Shown: piece by piece, positions 22,139 through 31,959 of the stretch | Layout of the letters: every line of letters begins with the position of its first letter | Numbering within the stretch: the first letter of the stretch is position 1 | Assembly: GCA_947034895.1 (NCBI GenBank) | Contig: OX344763.1 | Coordinates: forward strand, 82,851,093 to 82,915,092 | Direction of reading: 5' to 3' | From: Rhytidiadelphus loreus | Lineage: Eukaryota; Streptophyta; Bryopsida; Hypnales; Hylocomiaceae | Length of the DNA: 64,000 nucleotides | Notes under the pieces: model-generated | Databases searched by the model: none | What the model was told of the DNA's origin: nothing | What the model saw: only the letters and a program-made list of their open reading frames with translations | Position numbers and translations under genes: made by a program

Positions 22139-24083
22139 ATAGTTAGACTCATTGTGTTTTTAGTTTTCTTTTTGTTAGACTTAGAGTTCCAGGTCTCAGT
22201 CAGAACCCGGATTCCGGATTTTCAGGGGTAAGTTTTAGTTAAACTTATCCGTCCGGACTTTTAGGGCAGTTTAGGATGGTGTTTAGTGGCACTTTCCGCG
22301 GGTTTTACGGCATGTTGTTTTACTTATAAAAGGAAGGGACCGCTTGTGGTCCTTCATTCCTTTTCTTGCTATTCCTTATTTTGAGCAGTAAATATATGTT
22401 TGCATGTTTATTGTCTTTTTACTCATTGCCTTAGTTTCCTTTGTGGGTCCTTGGTTTCCTTTTCCTTGGGAGTTTGAAGGTTGCTTGGGCGCTTGCTTGA
22501 AGGTTGTGGCTACAGAGTAGAGAGGTGGTAAGGAGGAGTCCGGATTCAGGGTTTCCCGGATCTGTGAACTGTGTGTTGTCCAGGGAAGCAGTTTTAGCGT
22601 GTGTAGGAAGTTGTGCGGAGTCCGGCGTTGGTGGTGTGGGTGCGAGTCCGGAAGGCCAGGGAAGGTTCCGTGCGGAGATAAGCAACCGTCTGTGGAAAAC
22701 CCCCGCTCACCCGGAAAGTTCCGACAGTCTGCAAAACACAAGTTGGAGTGCTAGTACCGGACCCCGTCTCAGTTTTCGGGTAAGTCTTGTATTTGTCGTT
22801 GTAGCAAGGGGTGTCGGGTTGTATTCTGAGTGACCTGCTTCTGGAGAAATCCGAAGTTGTAAGGGTCAGCTAGTCTGTTCCTTGTTTGTGACGGAAAGAT
22901 CTTTGGGTACGTGTCATTAGGGAGTTAGAGTTAGTAAGATACAAGGAGTGGTGTTGTCCTTACCCCTCCGGAAAAGTCAGTGAGGACCCTCTGAAGGTAA
23001 AACAGAGGTATCGAAAACCGTATGTTCAGTTACGGATCTGGTGTTTGTGATAATTCGGATCCGGTAGAGAGTCCGGATAGAGATAGAATCCGGTTGGGGA
23101 GTGAAATTTGATGTTGTTACAATAAACCGGATTAGACGGAATTTAGAACACCCTCTGGGGTTCCCTGGGACGATATTCCGTGTCATCTTGCCACGTTGTT
23201 GTGGTTAAGAGCGTTTACAGTATTACGCATACGACAACAGGTGCATCAATTATGGCTTGTCGTGGAACTGGACGCCACATTGTAGCTTTAAAGGAAGATA
23301 AGGATATCGTCAAAGACATTTTGTTTCCCATGTAGAGGAACAATCCATCTGTAGTGTCAACGGAGAAGTTAGTGGAGGTTGCACCGTCTCAAGATCCGGA
23401 TGCAATGAACATTGTGGTTCACAAATTTGCTCAGAAGACTAAACCTAATAAGTAAGTTTTCATAAATTTGAATTGAATATAAACATACAATTATATGTGT
23501 TTTACTGTTTTATGATTGTAACATTTTTTATTTTTTATTTTTCAGCCGTCAGGGGTTGATGTCAACGGATTCAACGGTGCAGAAACGAAGGCTTCTTCTT
23601 AGTCCACAAAGGTCTTTTGATCTACCTGTTTATGCGGAGCAGTTGGCATCAGCATTTGTAGAGTTTGGTTGCTCTAAGCGGAAAAAAAGGAAGGAGACTT
23701 ATGCTTTGAATGTTTTAGAGTTTGTAGATGTTAGTGCATCTGAGGGTAATGAGACTTCAGAGTCATCTACCGACGAGGATTCCACGACTGAATCTACTAT
23801 GACTTAGACTCACGACATACATATATCTCGTGGGTTATTGTATTGGGTGTTGATTTTTAATTTGAGTGGATTTGTGTGTCTTATGGCTACAACTTGAGCA
23901 TGATATTTTCCTTTATAGTTTTGCTTTCAGTAATCTCAATCATCATCACATTGAATTGCATGTGACAACCTCCAAATCTTGAAACACATTTGTAGGTGAC
24001 TTTAATTTTCAAATAATGTATTCATATTTCACTACTCAAAAAAAGTAACTACTCCCACGGTGATTTGTCCTTCATACATTTTC

Positions 24084-24110
24084 CCACAAGCTCGCATGCT
24101 AGCAACCTTG
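24084..24110 (+). repeat. Subterminal repeat cluster, short copy
   Basis: ccacaagctcgcatgctagcaaccttg matches the end of the clusters at 25.6 and 31.9 kb (gctcgcacgctagcaaccctg). It is directly followed by half of a C-family foldback (gagctaccagccggaccccct). Confidence 0.5.
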
Positions 24111-24145
24111 TTCGAGCTACCAGCCGGACCCCCTCTTTTCAGTCA

Positions 24146-24256
<111 letters not shown>

Positions 24257-24275
24257 TTTTTTCATTTTTTTTTTT

Positions 24276-24371
24276 GACCAAAAACGGGGGTACTACCAGG
24301 TAGCTCGAAAACCCAAGTCGGGTCCGACTGAGGTTTTCGAGGTACCAGCCAGACCCCCTATTTTCGGTCAA
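24276..24371. repeat. Foldback repeat, C family copy
   Basis: Runs from gaccaaaaacgggggta to ccccctattttcggtc, with inner arms cgaaaaccCAAGTCGG and CCGACTGAGGttttcg around GT. Paired outer arms and core as in the copies at 0.6-0.9 kb. Confidence 0.8.
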
Positions 24372-24423
24372 AAAAAAAAAATGAAATTTTTTTTTTTTTT
24401 TTTCTTTGTCAATTTTTTTTTTT

Positions 24424-24517
24424 GACCAAAAACGAGGGTACCACCAGGTAGCTGGAAAACCCAAGTCGGGTCCGACTGAGGTTTTTGAGCTTCTAGGCGG
24501 ACCCCCTAATTTCGGTA
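24424..24517. repeat. Foldback repeat, C family copy
   Basis: Second of two adjacent copies, from gaccaaaaacgaggg to ccccctaatttcggt, with core CAAGTCGG-GT-CCGACTGAGG. The left inner arm carries the same CAAG variant as its neighbour, suggesting local duplication. Confidence 0.8.
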
Positions 24518-24544
24518 AATAAAATAAAATAAAATAAAAATCTT

Positions 24545-25376
24545 TTTCGTGTGGTTTACTAAGATTATTTGATGATAACTGTAGCTTAGAGATTTTGTTT
24601 TATAATCTATTTTTATTTTCTGGTTTAGAATTATACATTTCATTTTGTGCTTAGTAAGAATTTTATTTTTCTTGTCTAGAGTTCAATTGTGTACATTCAC
24701 TTCTTGTCTAATGTTGAGTATTGTTCAAATGCAGGGGGGAAATGTAGGTCAAGCTTCAACCTCAAAGGTGCATCATAATATAATTCTTGTTGTAGATGTG
24801 GCAAGTCCATCGTAACAATCACTTCAACAAATGCAAACATCAAGATATCTAGTAACAAGTCAACTAAGAAAGCTATTGAGGTCATGTTCCATTCTATTCT
24901 TTGAGGAAGTCAAAGTTCTTTGTGTGGAATAGAAATCATTGTCTATTGGCGTGGATGAGTCATATTTCTAAACTTCATACAACAAACATGTTCTGGCACA
25001 TTACAACAAATTACATTATTCCCTAAACTCAAAGACAAGATTGAATTGATCATGCAGGTCATGCATGGCATAAGCTTAGCATTGTTTTACATCTACTTGT
25101 AGCCATATAGAATTGACATCAGTAGATGAGATGATGAAGGCACAAAGTCTCTTCTTCACTCTAGAGAATAATTTTCATCTTCCTATGTCTGTCGAGCAGA
25201 TGGCATCGGCATTTGTAAACTTTGGCTGCTCTAAAGCAAAACGCCATAAAGATACTTATGCTTTTGAATATTTTGGATTTATAGATGGTAGTGCCTCCAA
25301 GTGTAGAGAGACTTTAAAGCCATCAACAATTGAGTGTTCTATAACCAATACCACTATGATTTAGATTCTTGAGATT
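24545..25376 (+). pseudogene. ParB-MTase element fragment, internally deleted
   Basis: 24,545-25,075 is nearly the same sequence as 965-1,495 (shared long phrases such as ggtcaagcttcaacctcaaagg). At 25,075 it jumps to sequence matching 2,485-2,600, so the part equivalent to ~1,495-2,485 is deleted. It then continues into a complete last exon, roughly 25,107-25,364, open and ending in TAG. This matches the terminal exon of the 12.4-23.8 kb gene (VEQMASAFVNFGCSKAKRHK versus AEQLASAFVEFGCSKRKKRK), including the Ser/Thr-rich end. It is a non-functional deletion derivative. Confidence 0.75.
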
Positions 25377-25636
25377 GACATATTTCTTGAGCCAAACTAT
25401 AATGCATGGATTTTAGAATTATGAGTGTATTTTAGAATTTGATGTGATCATTTGGATTTTTTGCATCATGATGTCTATAAAAAATGACTGCATTTTCTTG
25501 TAGCAAAAAATACCTTGAAAATACATTTGCAAGTGCGTCAAATTTCATTAAAATGACTTCACATTTCTTGAAATTTATAATGTAATAAACCCACGGTTAT
25601 AGGTCCCAACTTGTTTATAATACAAAAAAAATTCCC

Positions 25637-25694
25637 GCTCACAAGCTCACAAGCTCACAGGCTCATGCTCACAGGCTCGCACGCTAGCAACCCT
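25637..25694 (+). repeat. Subterminal repeat cluster
   Basis: Five variants of a ~10 bp unit (gctcacaa, gctcacag, gctcatgctcacag, gctcgcac) end in gctagcaaccctg and are preceded by an A-run. The same block occurs at 31,895-31,953. Likely the edge of an element that has lost its body here. Confidence 0.55.
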
Positions 25695-25699
25695 GGATA

Positions 25700-27480
25700 G
25701 ATGTATAGAATTAAATACCGGAAGTTGTACAAAGCGAACATATGTAATTATATAAAGCCTTTATTAGTTTACTATGTACTTCAGCGGATTTATAAAGTAT
25801 GTACATTTTTCGTTTTCTTTCCACCTTGTGAATTGTTGCTTCGCCTTTGTCTATTTTTGTAATCTATTGTACCTTTTTGTAATAGTATAGAAGAAGCTTG
25901 TATGCTTAGATGGTAGGTAAAAGAGTGTTCTATCTTTATTTTGGGTGTTGCCCTAAAGTCCGAAGTCCATTTTTTGGCCCAAACCACCCTAAACCACCCC
26001 TTTTGCTATGTTCACCTATGAATTAAATTTTCCAAATTTTTTTTGAATCGAACCAAAGGATCTTGTTCTGCACTTGTCTTAGATGACGTGACCATAAATT
26101 TGTGATGTTTGACCGTATGGATTGAAAGTTATTAGCATTCGAAGTGAAAGCTCCAAATCTATTTAAAGAAGTGGCTAGGATTGCCCGCTCTATAGAAAAA
26201 TCCATAACTTTTCCATTCCTAATCCAAATGGGATGAATGAAAGCCTCCCATTTAAAAGAAAATATAATGCAACTAGAAAAAAATATACAAATTTGTATTT
26301 CATTTTTTTGTGGATTTTTTTGTCTACCCGGAGTCCTGGACCGCCCAGTGTCCCGATCTCCCCTGTTTGAGGTTATTCTGTTCTTGTGGCATATCCCTAA
26401 CCCCTTGCTCCTAGGCACTGATTGGAATAGAAATTGTATTATGAATAAACTCATAAGTTTATCTATCATTCTATTTTATCATTCTTATGAAAAAGTTTTC
26501 AAAAGTTTGAGTAAAAAATTAGATCATGGGCGCCTATCAAAAATCCATTTTGTCCCTTGCAGCAAGGACAATGAGAGTATGTTACTTTAGGGTCTAAGAA
26601 ATAAAAACAATGGAAATTCTTTACCAAAGCCTAAAATAATAAACAAAAATCTCTATTGCTTCATATTTGATGAAATCTCCTTTAAGTCTTTAGAATTAAA
26701 CCCTAAATAATTCACGTTTTGTAACTTCTTTTCTATTAGTTTGAATCTTTTTTTAGTTGGACACATGATTGACTACTCCCTCATTTTTTTAAAAAATTCA
26801 AAGTTTACAAATTAAAGTATTTAACATTTTCCATTTTTTCTCAAATGGCATTATGGCATTATTGAACAAAATGTCAACATTTTTGATTAGGAGACTAGGT
26901 GTATCAATTTGCAAAAAATTGTAACTGTATAAATTCAAACAAGACATGTTAGCAATCTCATAGGTTGCTAAAACACAACAATATCACTTATAGAGTAAAA
27001 GATTATAATGTTTGAACATGAGGGTGTTAAAACTACAAAAATGATGTGAAGTCTTCCAATCCTCTTTTCAGTTTTCACAAGTAAAATTTAAAATAATTTA
27101 GACCCAAAAAATATGAGGTTAAATTGCCTAACATGTATAACCCCAAACAATTTATGGCTTTTAAAAGTATACTCCATATTTTTTTTTTAATTAAAAAAAA
27201 AATTTGAATGTGATGTTTTCTCCAAGATCTTGTTGTGTTTTCGAGGCACATTTCCAAAAGCTCTCAATGCTACAAGAAGTCAAGATTGCAATGGGTATCC
27301 TTGCACAAAGTCTTGAAACGATAAATCACTATCATTTATTTTTAAGAATAGACTATTGATGCTAAAACTAGACTTCAAGAAGAACTTCCTAAAAATAGCA
27401 ACTTGGATACTACTAAAAATAGCAATTTGGTTAGGTTTTATTTAACTTCGAAGTTTTGCCAACACCAAATTTGGGTGCTT
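25700..27480. other. AT-rich gene-free stretch
   Basis: Nothing with recognisable protein similarity. A 148-codon minus frame at 26,023-26,469 is open but has no start context, domain or splice signals. The rest is AT-rich with short homopolymers. Confidence 0.4.
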
Positions 27481-27504
27481 CGGGCATTTAGGCAAAAAAT
27501 CCAA

Positions 27505-28040
27505 TCCCACCCGTCCAGATGCCCGTCTATTTTTCCGTCCACAGAACCGTCTAGTTACCTATCCACAGAACCGTCCACTTACCTGTCCAGATGCCCGTCC
27601 ACCCGCCCGTCCACATGCCCGTCCACATGCCCGTCCAGAGAACCGTCCACTTACCCGTCTAGATGCCCGTCCACATGTCCGTCCAAAGAACTGTCCACTT
27701 ACCCGTCCACATGCCCGTCCACCCACCCGTCTAGTTTTTCATCCACATACCCGTCCACACAACCGCCCACCCTTCCGTCCACATGCCCGTCCAGTTTTCC
27801 GTCCACATACCCATCCATCCCGCCCATCCAGATACCCGTCCACACAACCGCCCACCCTCCCGTCCACATGCCCGTCCAGATGCCCGACCACCCGCCCGTC
27901 CAGTTTTCCGTCCACATACCCGTCCATCCAAACCGTCCAGATATCCTAAATCCCGCCCTTCTAGATACCCGTCCATCACGCCCGTTCCGTGCCCGTCGAC
28001 GGAAGCTCGCCCGTCCAGCTCGCCCGTCAACGAAGAACGT
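27505..28040. repeat. Degenerate 12-bp minisatellite
   Basis: About 40 copies of a CCGTCCACATGC-like 12-mer with variant positions (CCGTCCAGATGC, CCGTCCACTTAC, CCGTCCAGTTTT). Because 12 is a multiple of three it stays open in several frames, giving CPST- or DGHVDGRV-like repeats that should not be taken as genes. It lies on the internal side of the primer-binding site at 28,372. Confidence 0.8.
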
Positions 28041-28371
28041 CCATCCATTTCCGTAGTTTTCATCCTCTATGAACGGTTCTCGTCCAGATTTCATCTTGAC
28101 GAACGTCGGGGTTGAATCCTAATGGCCGTCCGGACATCCTGACGGACGGACAGGACGTGATGGGGACAACCCTGGACCGGACGACTCTCCTGCCAATTGA
28201 TTCTTTCTCAACCGCTCCACCGTCCGTTCACTTCTTCTCACTGACTGTCTTCTCATCAGTACTGAAACCGGATTCTCTCTCTCTTCAATCCGATCTCAAT
28301 CAAAAGAAAAGTCAGCAAGATCCTCTCTGACTCAGCTACAAGAAATCAAAATAAGGCAAATAGCTTTAGAA

Positions 28372-28389
28372 TCCCCGGCAGCGGCGCCA
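28372..28389 (-). promoter_or_regulatory. Primer-binding site (tRNA-Asp type) of a retrotransposon
   Basis: On the minus strand this reads TGGCGCCGCTGCCGGGGA, one base from the tRNA-Asp-complementary site (TGGCGCCGTTGCCGGGGA) common in plant Ty3/gypsy elements of the Tat/Athila group. It lies 6 nt past the CA that ends the LTR on its right, as expected just inside a 5' LTR on the minus strand. Confidence 0.75.
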
Positions 28390-28395
28390 GATTTT

Positions 28396-31300
28396 TGTAT
28401 GTCTTAGCACATGATATGTAATTCCCATGTTATACTACCAAAAACCACTCTAAAGTATAACAAAAGTGACTTTAAAGATCGAACCCACGAGATTCTGTGA
28501 AGTATTCACCCTATTTATGATTCTAAGCTAAGTCAGTCTCCAACTACACCTTTCCGGTCCTATTCCTGCAACCGGAAACAACAAAACCCACATAAATAAC
28601 TACCAGACTTCCTACAATCTTCCGGTCCCAGATGTAATCCGGACTAGGAAGTAATCCGGTCCGTCACTCTACAACAAACCAAGACTTTCCCACTTCCGGT
28701 CCTAGGTACAACTCTTAGACCTCACACTTCGGGTCTACTCCCACTCACTCCAGTAACCAATCCGGTTTAATTTTGCCTCTGTTTTACCATCAGAGGGGTC
28801 GCCGCTTGAATTTGAGAGTGGCAGGCCCGCCGCTCCTTCCGTGACTTATAGTGGCTGAAGACCCACTTCTTCTACTCTACTCTCCTATTCTAATCCGGAT
28901 CCGGTTTGATCTTTCACAGTAACCCGGAAACAGATCCGGACTACAGGTCATACAAAGACCCCCCGTACGATCCACTCATATTACAACGACAATGATGCGG
29001 CGTTCCGGTAGTACGAAGCAAGGCGGCTACAAGTCTATCCGTCCGTTCCAATTCTACAAAGATTCTTCCGTTCGCCATTACAACAATGAGACCTCAACAA
29101 GAGTTCGGACACTCAACCGGATTCCCTACCCAGGAGTTCTAGCGCGCCTAAGGATCCCTTCCCTATTCGCCTAGCCTAGCAACGGCTTTCTAAACCGGAA
29201 TACTGAATCTCAATAGAACTGAGGCACTAGAATAGACTCCCAACTCTTACTACCTGCCCACATGCACTAAGAAACCGGAACACAAACACCAAAGGGAGAA
29301 ACCCGAAGTCAAACTCTAAATGCACTCCTAACTCCTCACAAATCTGTCCTGCCAATTTTTGGGAGACCAAACAAACAAGAAGCAAATAGAATACAAAAGA
29401 AGTTTAAACAATGGAAGACTCCCATTCTCCATCTCAGAGAATGCTTTTATATACACTAAAAAGTTCCAAAAGCGCAAAAGCGTCCCAGAAAGTCCGCATA
29501 GAAAATCCGCATAGAAAATCTGCACTGGATTTCCAGGATAAGCCTCGCCGTCAAAACCGGATTTGATCCGGTTACAAAACCCTAACTAAAACTGGGAACG
29601 CATCTGGTTCCTAACTAACAGACTGGGAACTAATCCGGTCTGGTTACTACTAACAATCCGACTATACATCTAAATATTTACCAGCAAGGGGAACTCCTAC
29701 TAAACTCCCATACTTGCCCTCGGTGCATCACTGTCAAGCTCTGGCGGCAGTTCATTGAAGATGTCCTGCAAATTCCAGGCTCGTTCACCAGTAGCAGGAT
29801 CCGGCTTCTCTGGTGATGATTCCACCTCGATAAGTTCTGACAATCCGGTTCTCGTTGCTGACCGCTCCTTCTTTGATTGAGGAGTGATGTCCACACCTTC
29901 CGGAAGTAACTCTGGCAAGGAGAGATTCGACAAGCGGAGACTCCTCGAGAGTACTGTTCCGGTCAACCTCACGTTGCTCCGGCTCATTTGGTCCGCAGCT
30001 TCCCGAGCTCCTACCAGAATCGTCTCCAACTTCTCGGAGAAGTCTGACAGAATCCGGACCATCCGAGAACCGAATGGCTTCTTGTCCGCTAGCCACCCTT
30101 CATCAAACAGCTTCGCCTTCGCTAGTACCATTCCGGACTCCGCGAATGTTTCGGTCATAAGCTTCGCTGTCTTCTGGGTCGCATCCGCCATCTCCCTCGT
30201 GGCGGTCATGTCTTCCCTGAAGGTGGCAATCTCCTCCTTCAGCATGTTGACTTCATTCTGTAGTTGACGATTGTCCTCCCTCAGCTTCCGGTCCTCGTCC
30301 GGATTGCTGATGAGGTCCGCTATTACCTGGGGCAGTTGGCGATCCGGTGATACTCCTGCCAGCTTCCTGATCTTCTCGAGTGTAATCCGCTTACACTCCC
30401 AGTCCACTTGGATGTCAACGATGGCTAACACCAGTGTGTTGAAGAGGTCAGTCGAGCTACCCTCTCCGGTTACCAGTTTCTTGTCCGCTTTCCGTTCTGG
30501 TTCCGCTGTCTCTCGGGTTGGTGTACCTCTCTCGTGTAGAGGCGTCGTCTTCTGCCTCTTCACCCGCTTCAACTGCTTATCCTCGTCCTCCGTGTCTTCT
30601 TCTTCAGTTTCCGTCCCTTCGTCTTCCGGTTCTTCGTCGGTCTCCGACTCCCCGTACTTCAGGATGGACTCCTGAGCTCTCCAGGTCTTCTCCTTCGTCT
30701 CCGTCAAGACCTGATCGTGGTGATACAAATGAAGGAGATAGGGAGAGAGAGGTGTTGGCCTACTCTTCCCTATCCGGGGTACCAGACTGTTCACCAGGTC
30801 GCTTAGTACCCAGGCCCAATCCGCCTTTTGCTGACCGGAAAGCGCACCGAAGATCGTGTTTCCGAGGGTCACTGTTACCCTCGTCGGCCGCTCCGGATGG
30901 AAGATCGGAATCAGGAACTTGAGTAAGTTCCGGTTCCGCTCATCCACGCAATCTTCCACCGCGAATCCGTCCTTCGGGTTGGCTGGTTCCGCAAACTTCC
31001 CCTTAATGTACTCGTCCTTCCGGCTGGCGGTACCCAAACCCCCTGACCGGAAACCGTATACCTCCCTCCATTTCTCTTCCGTCCAGCGGCCTGGATTGCC
31101 TCTGACGGTGTTGTCGAAGGCGTTCGAGATCTTCCCCAATATCTCCCGAACTACCTTCTCCTCCTTAAACCCCTAGGATTTATCTATCAGACCCGCACAG
31201 CCCAAAGTGACGAGATCCTCCATGAGAGCGGCCTTTTCCGGTTCCCGTGCGGGAATGACCGGAATCACCTTCTTCAGTTTGATCTCCGCTGTGGCTATGC

Positions 31301-31874
31301 TCTGTCGGGGCCTACGTAACTGCGGCATGGACGCACTCCGCTCAAAAACTTCTTACCGATTCTACCTTTCTTTCCACTCCTAGCCGCACGTCCTGTATCT
31401 CACTTTCCTTCACAGTGCATAACCGGAAAGCGACAACTTTGCAACTGCGGATTTCCAACCCCGCAGCGTACAAAAACAACAATCAATAGTTTCACACTTC
31501 CTCACAAATCTGACAAAAACACCAACTGGACAACACAACAGCAGCTCCAGCAGTGAGGGGGTTCCTACACACAAGTTGTGAAAAAGGGGAACTAACTGGC
31601 AGGGCGCTCCCTTATATACTGCCAGCGCCGCCAAATTAGGTCATCATTAACTAATCCGGTTACCCTAATCCGGTTAACCTAATCTAATCCGGTCAAAATT
31701 ATTCCGGTCCCGAACTATTCCGGTTCAGGCATATTATCCGGTTAGCTACCTTACTTTATTCCTGTCCTAATTTCCGATTCTTACTTATCTGTAAACCGGA
31801 TAGGAGTTCCTGCCAAGAACCTCTGATCCAAAATTTAGATAACTTAAGAAAAAACCAAAAATCACGTTGTGACA
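28396..31874 (-). mobile_element. ORF-bearing LTR of a Ty3/gypsy-like element
   Basis: Read on the minus strand it starts TGTCACAACG (31,874), ends CATACA (28,396) and is followed by the primer-binding site. It is therefore a 5' LTR of ~3.5 kb. Size and organisation match the solo LTR at 19.8-23.2 kb: promoter-like TATATAAG (31,618-31,611), a 1.6 kb ORF, then TATATAAAAG (about 29,454-29,445) and ~1 kb of 3' sequence. The opposite LTR and pol genes are not in the window, so the element is truncated after its minisatellite. The right end abuts a subterminal repeat cluster. Confidence 0.65.
29700..31328 (-). pseudogene. LTR-encoded coiled-coil protein, one in-frame TAG
   Basis: ATG at 31,328 (MPQLRRPRQSIATAEIK), then a continuous frame of ~540 codons to TAG at 29,700-29,702. 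The only interruption is a TAG at about 31,165-31,167, at the position of a Trp in the paralogue at 20.2 kb (GCAGLLKKPW versus GCAGLIDKS-stop). The domain order is as in the paralogue: N-terminal globular part (NPGRWTEEKWREVYGF, TRVTVTLGNTIFGAL, PLSPYLLHLYHHDQVL), acidic linker, long coiled coil (DRKLREDNRQLQNEVNMLKE) and Ser/Pro/Glu-rich tail. Apart from the one stop it looks intact, and it may be the youngest of the three copies. Confidence 0.7.
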
Positions 31875-31894
31875 ATACTACAAAAAAAAATTCT

Positions 31895-31953
31895 GCTCAC
31901 AAGCTTACAAGCTCAAAGGCTCATGTTCACAAGCTCGCACGCTAGCAACCCTG
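31895..31953 (+). repeat. Subterminal repeat cluster
   Basis: Near copy of the block at 25,637-25,694 (gctcacaagct...gctcgcacgctagcaaccctg), preceded by an A-run. It lies 20 bp outside the LTR edge, so the LTR appears to have inserted next to the end of another element. Confidence 0.55.
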
Positions 31954-31959
31954 TTTGGT

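Larger units (their letters stand above)
19817..23236 (+). mobile_element. Solo LTR (3.4 kb) carrying an internal ORF
   Basis: The element starts TGTCGGAATCC, ends CATACGACA (TG...CA ends; TGTCG/CGACA inverted) and is flanked by a perfect 5-bp duplication ACAGG (19,812-19,816 and 23,237-23,241). No internal copy of either end is visible, so it behaves as a single long terminal repeat rather than a complete element. The paralogue at 28,396-31,874, which is directly followed by a primer-binding site, supports this. It has two TATA-like boxes: TATATAAA about 110 bp before the ORF and TATAAAAGG near 22,327 in the last third, the latter a candidate LTR promoter. Removing it restores the acceptor tacaACAG|GTGCATC of the host gene. 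Confidence 0.75.
12397..23807 (+). pseudogene. ParB-like / DNA-methyltransferase-like element gene, 12 exons, split by a solo LTR
   Basis: Exons read by GT-AG: 12,397-12,555; 14,920-15,081 (or to TGA 15,393); 15,627-16,295; 16,412-16,604; 16,724-16,918; 17,011-17,226; 17,363-17,598; 18,207-18,927; 19,011-19,361; 19,455-19,728; 23,241-23,451; 23,546-23,807. Most phases join cleanly, giving about 1,200 residues. Exon 3 holds a ParB/sulfiredoxin-like segment (IPLCRLVPMP ... GNHRRIAWMSH); a one-base deletion near 16,146 breaks the frame inside the motif. Exon 8 carries a highly charged Lys/Glu region. Exons 9-11 follow beta-class amino-methyltransferase order: DLIFFDCHE at the motif IV position (DPPY replaced), then PREKDARFLQFLIEGTTVEG and LVLDCTAATG-GAS (motifs X and I). 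So it is probably a non-catalytic relative. A TAG sits at 23,333. Exon 12 ends in an acidic Ser/Thr tail. The LTR at 19,817-23,236 splits intron 10 exactly before exon 11. Confidence 0.7.

Noticed and set aside
26023..26469. 148-codon minus frame at 26 kb
   Set aside because: No start context, no domain, no paralogue in the window; AT-rich surroundings make such a frame possible by chance.
27403..28115. Long Pro/Ser/Thr-rich or Asp/Gly-rich open frames on both strands
   Set aside because: They follow a 12-bp tandem repeat whose unit is divisible by three, so frames stay open in several phases without coding.
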